This document shows positions 55,501 through 64,000 of a stretch of 64,000 nt of DNA, piece after piece (the first letter of the stretch is position 1; every line of letters begins with the position of its first letter). The translations under genes were made by a program, and so were the position numbers. The notes below the pieces were generated by a model. It was not told where the DNA came from. It saw only the letters and a program-made list of their open reading frames with translations, and searched no databases. The stretch is from the NCBI GenBank assembly GCA_032207245.1, contig CM063500.1, positions 84,901,692-84,965,691 on the forward strand, written 5' to 3'. Origin of the DNA: Pardosa pseudoannulata. Lineage: Eukaryota > Arthropoda > Arachnida > Araneae > Lycosidae.

Positions 55501-58500
55501 AAATTAAAACACATCTGTACTCGAAATGTATTTTATATATCACTTGTCTGTAAATCAAATAATTTTACACAGCAGAAGCTATCATTTAATGTCACCCTGT
55601 ATTACTAGAAGACAGCTGCAATTCCAGATTATTCTAAAAATATGTGTGCTCGCAGTGAGTGCACTCATATTAAATGTTAGGGCAGTCATATTGACATTCG
55701 TGCATTGCAGCTTGTTTTCACTTTAATTTGATGAAATGTATACTCTAAATATAATTTCAATAGCACTTGTGCCGGTGTCTTTAAATAATATTATACTGCA
55801 GTAACTACCATTTTTATGTTACTCTGTATTAATAGAAAACAGTTGCAATGCCAGATTATTCTAAAATTGTGTACTCTTTGTCAGTGCAACCACATTAAAT
55901 GTTAGGGCAGTCGTATTGATATTCGTGTATTGCAGCTAGTTTTACCTGTAATTTGAAGGAAATATATTCTCTAAATATAATTTCAATAGCAGTTGTGCTT
56001 TTGTATTTCAATAATATTACACTGCAGTAACTACCATATATGTCACACTGTATTACTAGAAAACAGTTGCAATGCCAGATTATTCTAAAATTATGTGTGC
56101 TCTTTGTCAGTGCACCCACATTAAATGTTAGGGCAGTCGTATTGACATTCGTGCATTGCAGCTCGTTTTCACAGCAATTTGAAGGAAATGTATACTCTAA
56201 ATATAATTTCAATAGATCTTGTGCCGGTGTGTCTAAATAATATTACACTGCAGTGACTACCATTTTTTGTAACCCTGTATTGATAGAAAAACTGTATTGT
56301 AATGTCAGATTATTCTAAAAATGTTTGCTCCTAGTCAGTGCAACCACATTAAATGTTAGGGCAGTCGTATTGATATTCGTGTATTGCAGCTAGTTTTACC
56401 TGTAATTTGAAGGAAATATATTCTCTAAATATAATTTCAATAGCAGTTGTGCTTTTGTATTTCAATAATATTACACTGCAGTAACTACCATATATGTCAC
56501 CCTGTATAAATAGAAAACAGTTGCAATACCAGATTATTCTAAAAATGTGTGCTCCTCTTCAGTAAACCCGCATTAAATGTTAGGGCAGTCGTATTGACAT
56601 TCGTGCATTGCAGCTCGTTTTCACGGCAATTTGAAGAAAATATATACTCTAAATATAATTTCAATAGAACTTGTGCCGGTGTGTCTAAATAATATTACAC
56701 TGCAGTAACTACCATTTTTTTGTCACCCTGTATTGATAGAAAACAGTTGCAATGCCAGATTATTCTAAAATTATGTGTGCTCTTTGTCAGTGCAGCGACA
56801 TTAAATGTTAGGGAAATCGTATAGACATTCCTGCATTGCAGCTAGTTTTCCAAATAATTTGAAGGAAATGTATACTCTAAATTTTAATAGCACTTGTGCC
56901 TTGGTGTTTAAATAATATTACACTGCAGTAACTACCATTTTTATGTCAAACTGTATTAATAGAAAACTGTATTGTAATGCCAGATTATTCTACAAATGTG
57001 TGTGCTCCTAGTCAGAGCAGCGACATTAAATGTTAGGGCAGTCGTATTGACATTCGTGCATTGCAGCTCGTTTTCACGGCAATTTGAAGGAAATGTATAC
57101 TCTAAATATAATTTTAATAGATCTTGTGCCGGTGTGTTTAAATAATATTATACTGCAGTAACTACCAATTTTTATGTCACCTTGTATTGATAGAAAACTG
57201 TATTGTAATGCCAGATTATTCTAAAAATGTTTGCTCCTAGTCAGAGCAGCGACATTAAATGTTAGGGCAGTCGTATTGACATTCGTGCATTGCAGCTCGT
57301 TTTCACGGCAATTTGAAGAAAATATATACTCTAAATATAATTTCAATAGAACTTGTGCCGGTGTGTCTAAATAATATTACACTGCAGTGACTACCATTTT
57401 TTGTAACCCTGTATTGATAGAAAACAGTTGCAATGCCAGATTATTCTAAAATTATGTGTGCTCTTTGTCAGTGCACCCACATTAAATGTTAGGGCAGTCG
57501 TATAGACATTCCTGCATTGCAGCTAGTTTTCCAAATAATTTGAAGGAAATGTATACTCTAAATTTTAATAGCACTTGTGCCTTGGTGTTTAAATAATATT
57601 ACACTGCAGTGACTACCATTTTTTGTAACCCTGTATTGATAGAAAACAGTTGCAATGCCAGATTATTCTAAAATTGTCTGTTCTCTTTGTCAGTGCACCC
57701 ACATTAAATGTTAAGGCAGTCGTATTGACATTCGTGCATTGCAGCTCGTTTTCACGGCAATTTGAAGAAAATATATACTCTTAATATAATTTCAATAGAA
57801 CTTGTGCCGGTGTGTCTAAATAATATACTGCAGTAACTACCATTTTTTTGTCCCCCTGTATTGATAGAAAACAGTTGCAATGTCAGATTATTCTAAAAAT
57901 GTGTGCTCTTTGTCAGTGCACCCACATTAAATGTTAGGGCAGTCGTATTGACATTCGTGCATTGCAGCTCGTTTTCACGGCAATTTGAAGAAAATATATA
58001 CTCTTAATATAATTTTAATAGAACTTGTGCCGGTGTGTCTAAATAATATTACACTGCAGTAACTACCATTTTTTATGTCACCTTGTATTGATAGAAAACT
58101 GTATTGTAATGTCAGATTATTCTAAAAATGTTTGCTCCTAGTCAGTGCACCCACATTAAATGTTAAGGCAGTCGTATTGACATTCGTGCATTGCAGCTCG
58201 TTTTCACGGCAATTTGAAGAAAATATATACTCTTAATATAATTTTAATAGAACTTGTGCCGGTGTGTCTAAATATTACACTGCAGTAGCTACCATTTTTT
58301 GTCACCCTGTATTGATAGAAAACAGTTGCAATGCCAGATTATTCTAAAATTATGTGTGCTCTTTGTCAGTGCACCCACATTAAATGTTAAGGCAGTCGTA
58401 TTGACATTCGTGCATTGCAGCTCGTTTTCACGGCAATTCGAAGGAAATGCATACTCTAAATATAATTTCAATAGAACTTGTGCCGGTGTGTTTAAATAAT

Positions 58501-61500
58501 ATTATGCTGCAGTAACTACCATTTTTATGTCACCCTTGTATTGATAGAAAACTGTATTGTAATGTCAGATTATTCTAAAAATATGTGTGCTGGTAGTCAG
58601 TACACCCACATTATATATTAGGGCGGTCGTATTGACATTCGTGCATTGCATCTAGGTTTCCCGGCAATTTGAAGGAAATGCATGCTCAAAATATAATTTC
58701 AATAGCATTTGTGCCGGTGTGTTTAAATAATATTATACTGCAGTAACTACCATTTGTATGTTACCCTGTATTAATAGAAAACAGTTGCAATGCCAGATTA
58801 TTCAAAAAATGTGTGCTCCTAGTCAGTGCATCCACATTAAATGTTAGGGCAGTCGTATTGACATTCTTACATTGCAACTCGTTTTCTAGGGAATTTGAAG
58901 CAGATGTATACTCTAAATATAATTTCAATAGCACTTGTGCCGGTGTATTTAAATAATATTACACTGCAGTAACTACCATTTTTATGTCACCTTGTATTGA
59001 TAGAAAAAACTGTATTGTAATGTCAGATTATTCTAAAAATGTTTGCTCCTAGTCAGAGCAGCGACATTAAATGTTAGGGCAGTCGTATTGACATTCATTC
59101 ATTGCAGCTAGTTTTCCCTGCAATTTGAAGGAAATTTATACTCTAAATATAATTTCTATAGCACATGTGCTGGTGTGTTTAAATAATATTATGCTGCAGT
59201 AACTACCATTTTTATGTCACCTGTATTGATAGAAAACTGTATTGTAATGCCAGATTATTCTAAAATACGTGTACTCCTAGTCAGTGCACCCACATTAAAT
59301 GTTAAGGCAGTCGTATTGACATTCGTGCATTGCAGCTCGTTTTCACGGCAATTTGAAGAAAATATATACTCTAAATATAATTTCAATAGAACTTGTGCCG
59401 GTGTGTCTAAATAATATTACACTGCAGTAACTACCATTTTTTTGTCACCCTGTATTGATAGAAAACAGTTGCAATGCCAGATTATTCTAAAATTGTGTGC
59501 TCTTTGTCAGTGCACCCACATTAAATGTTAGAGCAGTCGTATTGACATTCGTGCATTGCAGCTAGTTTTCACGGCAATTTGAAGGAAATGTATAAATATA
59601 ATTTCAACAGCACTTGTGCCGGTGTTTAAATAATATACTGCAGTAACTACCATTTTTTTGTCCCCCTGTATTGATAGAAAACAGTTGCAATGTCAGATTA
59701 TTCTAAAAATGTGTGCTCCTAGTCAGAGCAGCGACATTAAATGTTAGGGCAGTCATTGACATTCGTGCATTGCAGCTAGTTTTCCCAGCAATTTGAAGGA
59801 AATGTATACTCTAAATATAATTTCAATAGTATTTGTGCCGGTGTATTTAAATAATATTACACTGCAGTAACTGCCATTTTTATGTCAACCTGTATTATTA
59901 GAAAACAGTTGCAAAGCCATATTATTCTAAAAATATGTGTGCTGGTAGTCAGTACACCCACATTATATATTAGGGCGGTCGTATTGACATTCGTGCATTG
60001 CATCTAGGTTTCCCGGCAATTTGAAGGAAATGCATGCTCAAAATATAATTTCAATAGCACTTGTGCCGGTGTTTAAATAATATTATACTGCAGTAACTAC
60101 CATTTTTATGTTACTCTGTATTAATAGAAAACAGATGCAATGCCAGATTATTCAAAAATTATGTGTGCTCTTTGTCAGTGCATCCACATTAAATGTTACG
60201 GCAATCGTATTGACATTTCTACATTGCAGCTAGTTTTCCAAATAATTTGAAGGAAATGTATACTCTAAATTTTAATAGCACTTGTGCCTTGGTGTTTAAA
60301 TAATATTACACTGCAGTAACTACCATTTTTATGTCAAACTGTATTAATAGAAAACATTTGCAATGCCAGATTATTCTAAAATTATGTGTGCTCGTTGTCA
60401 GTGCACCCACACTAAATGTTAGGGCAGTCGTACTGACATTCGTGTATTGCAGCTTGTTTTCACGTTAATTTGAATGAAATTTATACTCTAAATATAATTT
60501 TCAATAGCACTTGTGCCGGTGTGTTAAAATAACATTACACTGCAGTAACTACTTATATGTCACCTGTATTAATAGAAAACAGTTGGAATGCCAGATTATT
60601 CTAAAATTACGTGTGCTGGTAGTCAGTGCACCCACATTAAATGTTACGTCAGTCTTATGACATTCATTCATTGCAGCTAGTTTTCCCTGCAATTTGAAGG
60701 AAATATATACTCTAAATATAATTTCAATAGCATTTGTGCCGGTGTGTTTAAATAATATTATACTGCAGTAACTACCATTTGTATGTTACCCTGTATTAAT
60801 AGAAAACAGTTGCAATGCCAGATTATTCAAAAATTATGTGTGCTCTTTGTCAGTGCACCCACATTAAATGTTAGGGAAATCGTATAGACATTCCTGCATT
60901 GCAGCTAGTTTTCCAAATAATTTGAAGCGAATTTATACTCTAAATATAATTTCTATAGCATTTGTGTGTGTTTAAATATTACACTGCAGTAACTCTCAAT
61001 TTTGTCACTCTTTAGTGATAGAAGACAGTTGCAATGCCAGATTATTCTAAAATTACGTGTGCTGGTAGTCAGTGCACCCACATTAAATGTTACGTCAGTC
61101 TTATGACATTCATTCATTGCAGCTAGTTTTCCCTGCAATTTGAAGGAAATATATACTCTAAATATAATTTCAATAGCATTTGTGCCGTTGTGTTTAAATA
61201 ATATTACACTGCAGAAACTGCCATTTTTATGTCACCCTGTATTGATAGAAAACAGTTGCAATGCCAGATTATTCTAAAATTATGTGTGCTCTTTGTCAGT
61301 GCACCCACATTAAATGTTAGGGCAGTCGTATTGACATTCGTGCATTGCAGCTCGTTTTCAAGGCTATTTGAAGCGAATTTATACTCTAAATATAATTTCT
61401 ATAGCATTTGTGTGTGTTTAAATATTACACTGCAGTAACTCTCAATTTTGTCACCCTGTATTGATAGAAAACAGTTGCAATGCCAGATTATTCTAAAAAT

Positions 61501-64000
61501 GTGTGTGCTCATAGTCAGTGCAACCAAATTAAATGTTAGGACTGTCGTATTGACATTCGTGTATTGCAGCTAGTTTTCCCTGCAAATTGAAGGAAATATA
61601 TTCTCTAAATATAATTTCAATAGCAGTTGTGCTTTTGTATTTCAATAATATTACACTGCAGTAACTACCATATATGTCACCCTGTATAAATAGAAAACAG
61701 TTGCAATACCAGATTATTCTAAAAATGTGTGCTCATAGTCAGTGCACCCACATTAAATGTTAGGGCAGTCGTATTGACATTCGTGTATTGCAGCTAGTTT
61801 TCAAGGCAATTTGAAGGAAATTTATACTCTAAATATAATTTCAATAGCATTTGTGCTGTGTTTAAATAATATTACACTGCAGTAACTACCATTTTTATGT
61901 CAAACTGTATTAATAGAAAACATTTGCAATGCCAGATTATTCTAAAATTATGTGTGCTTCTAGTCAGTGCACCCACATTAAATGTTAGGCAGTCGTATTG
62001 ACATTCGTGCATTGCAGCTAGTTTTACCGGTAATTTGAAGGAAATATATTCTCTAAATATAATTTCAATAGCAGTTGTGCTTTTAAATAATATTACACTG
62101 CAGTAACTACCATTATGTCACCCTCTATTACTAGAAGACTGTTGCAATGCCAGATTATTCTAAAAATGTGTGTACTCTTTGTCAGTGCAACCACATTAAA
62201 TGTTAGGGCAGTCGTATGGACATCCGTGCATTGCAACTGTTTTCACGGCAATTTGAAGGAATGTATACTCTAAATAGAATTTCAATAGCTCTGGTGACGG
62301 TGTTTACTTAAATATTACACTGCAGTAACTACCATTTTATGTCACCTGTATTAATAGAAAGTGTTGCAATGCAGATTATTCTAAAATTGTGTGCTCTTTG
62401 TCAGTGCACCCACATTAAATGTTAGGGCAGTCGTATTGACATTGCATTGCAACTGCTCTTCCTGCAATTGAAGGAAAATATAAATATAATTTCAATAGCT
62501 TTTGTGCCGGTGTTTAAATAATATTACACTGCAGTCATTTTTGTCACCCTGTATTAATGGAAAAGTTGCAATGCCAGATTATTCTAAAAATTATGTGTGT
62601 CTCTCAGTGACAGTTACATTAAATGTTAGGCATTATTGGCTTCCATGCATTGCAACTCTTCCTCTTATTCAAAGAAAATCTATGTTTTAAATTCTTAATT
62701 TCTATAGCTCTGGTGGTGTATATAATATTTTACACTGCATACTCTTTTAGTCACCGTGTATTAGAGGCAGTTGCTATGCCAGATTATTCTAAAAATAAGT
62801 GTGCTTATAATCAGTGCACCCACATTAAGCGTTATTTCCGCCGTATTGGCTTTATTGCATTGCAACTGGTCTTCCCGGCATATTCAAGCAAATGAATATT
62901 TCAAATATCTTAAATTTGCTATAGCATTTGTGGTGGTGTATATGAATATCTTACTGCAATAACTATCATTTAATATCCCCTTGTATTACTAGAATTTGTT
63001 TGCTATAGAATATTTTAAAATTATATATGCTCATAATCGGTTCACACATTTATGATATAGTTTCATTTGTTTCCATGCTTTGCAACTAGCCTTGGCAAAA
63101 TTTTATTAATGTATACTGGAAATGTAATTTCTATAGCACTTGTGCCGGTGTATTTTTATAATGTTACACTGTAGTAACTGTCTTTTTTATGTCAACCTGT
63201 ATTACTAGAAGACAGTTGCAGTGCCAGATTATTCTGAAATTGTGTGATCATAGTCTGCACCCACATTAACTTTTAGGGCTGTCGCATTGATTTCCATGCT
63301 TTGCAACTGGTCTTTAAGGAAAATGTAAGTGGATCTATTGTTAAAATGACAATTTTACCGCAAATTTATCAGTCTTTTTAAACTGAACTAATTTTCATTT
63401 TTTTCACAAATTAAAGATCATCTGCTGTTAAAATATTTATTTTTAATTTAAACTGCTCAATTTGCTTTACTATTTTTTTTACATTGAGATAGTTACTACT
63501 TATTTTCACCCTTTATTATCAGAAGAATTTTGTAATGTCATGTTTAAAAAATACGTATGTTCATCTTTAGTGCTCACGTATGTCTTATCTCAGTTGTATT
63601 GACATTCCGTCAGAGCAACTGGCTTTCCAGACAATATAAAACAGTCAAAACGTTTTAGTGATTTTTTCAGTATTTTTCTTTTTTACATATGTGTCACTTT
63701 TCTTTACCTGAAGACAGATGCAATGCCACACATTAATCAAAATATAGATATATTCATATTAAGTTCACCAACATTTAACGTTAATTTAATTTCCTTGATT
63801 CATGCTTCTAAACTAATTTTCTTGGCTAAATACAGCTAAATCTATAGTTAAAAATCAATTTGGTATAGGAATTACGTAAGGGTTTTAATTTAACTGCAGT
63901 ATTTTTTCGAAGTTTTCTTGCATTTTTTATCTTTTATGTTGGATTCAAATTCTGCCCTGATTTAATTATAGGATACAGTTGCAATGTCATTTTCTAAAAG
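52510..64000 (+). repeat. Satellite array, ~227-bp unit, about 50 copies, runs off the window
   Basis: Units recur every 224-229 bases, for example CAGATTATTCT at 56077, 56306, 56530 and 56756. In order, a unit carries ACATTAAATGTTAGGGCAGT, CGTATTGACATTCGTGCATT, GAAGGAAATATATACTC, TAAATATAATTTCAATAG, CTTGTGCCGGTGT, TACACTGCAGTAACTACCAT, GTCACCCTGTATT and GAAAACAGTTGCAATGCCAG. The middle (~55.8-62.4 kb) is homogeneous; both flanks (52.5-55.8 and 62.5-64 kb) are increasingly diverged. Most units contain a PstI site CTGCAG. The short frames in the array (such as 58299-58499 and 61229-61438) are the same unit region in different copies, broken by indels, so I do not call genes. No transposon is seen inside the array. 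Confidence 0.95.

Noticed and set aside
53000..62962. Recurrent ~66-codon frames with similar peptides (for example at 56040, 58299, 59214 and 61229)
   Set aside because: They fall at the same place in the ~227-bp satellite unit and are opened or closed by random indels; no unit-to-unit frame is maintained.

Overview
This is eukaryotic, intron-and-repeat type DNA: very AT-rich, with no dense ORFs, no rRNA genes, no bona fide tRNA gene and no operon-like gene order. The mobile elements (cecropia-like mariner, Tc1-like, BED-finger hAT, piggyBac-like, short non-autonomous Helitrons, tRNA-derived SINEs with an ACCAAACCAAACC-type tail, degraded non-LTR retrotransposon 3' ends) fit an invertebrate animal, most likely an arthropod and plausibly an arachnid. 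That assignment is inference, because the window contains no conserved host gene. Every protein-coding stretch that can be recognised is a broken transposase or retrotransposon remnant.

Layout. 0-4 kb: a short direct duplication, a Helitron 5' end and a ~201-bp tandem array. 4.07-8.1 kb: a GC-richer dispersed repeat ('family A') split by a 2.9-kb hAT transposon, which is itself split by a 599-bp hAT MITE; both insertions keep 8-bp target duplications. 8.15-9.43 kb: a nearly full-length dead mariner. 9.5-10.3 kb: a piggyBac-like element carrying a SINE. 11.0-12.9 kb: a ~262-bp tandem array. 13-16.2 kb: a mariner tail and AT-rich low-complexity DNA. 16.2-18.1 kb: a SINE and a ~490-bp tandem repeat. 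18.1-18.9 kb: an internally deleted piggyBac. 18.9-20.1 kb: a ~121-bp array. 20.8-22.3 kb: Helitron and piggyBac MITE. 22.6-23.7 kb: a 344-bp duplication and a non-LTR tail. 26.2-27.4 kb: a Helitron carrying a SINE. 28.3-30.3 kb: three long (TA)n tracts and a duplicated unit. 30.8-31.6 kb: a Helitron. 32.3-34.2 kb: the second family A copy, split by a piggyBac remnant. 35.1-37.8 kb: mariner and Helitron fragments, a deleted Tc1 element and a long-TIR foldback. 38.4-40.8 kb: a four-element nest. 41.8-52.4 kb: MITEs, SINEs and two splice-like segments (46.44-46.59 and 50.89-50.94 kb) that are the only hint of a host transcription unit. 52.5 kb to the right edge: about 50 copies of a ~227-bp satellite that runs off the window.

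There is no cooperating gene system here. The value of the window is its stratigraphy: nested insertions with intact target duplications give relative ages, two paralogous pairs act as pre-insertion controls, and four unrelated tandem-repeat families lie within 64 kb. I found no convincing previously undescribed molecular system. The strongest leads are the satellite with repeated variant spacing, the possible host promoter and exons at 46-51 kb, the nested complexes, and the composite locus at 35.1-36.1 kb.
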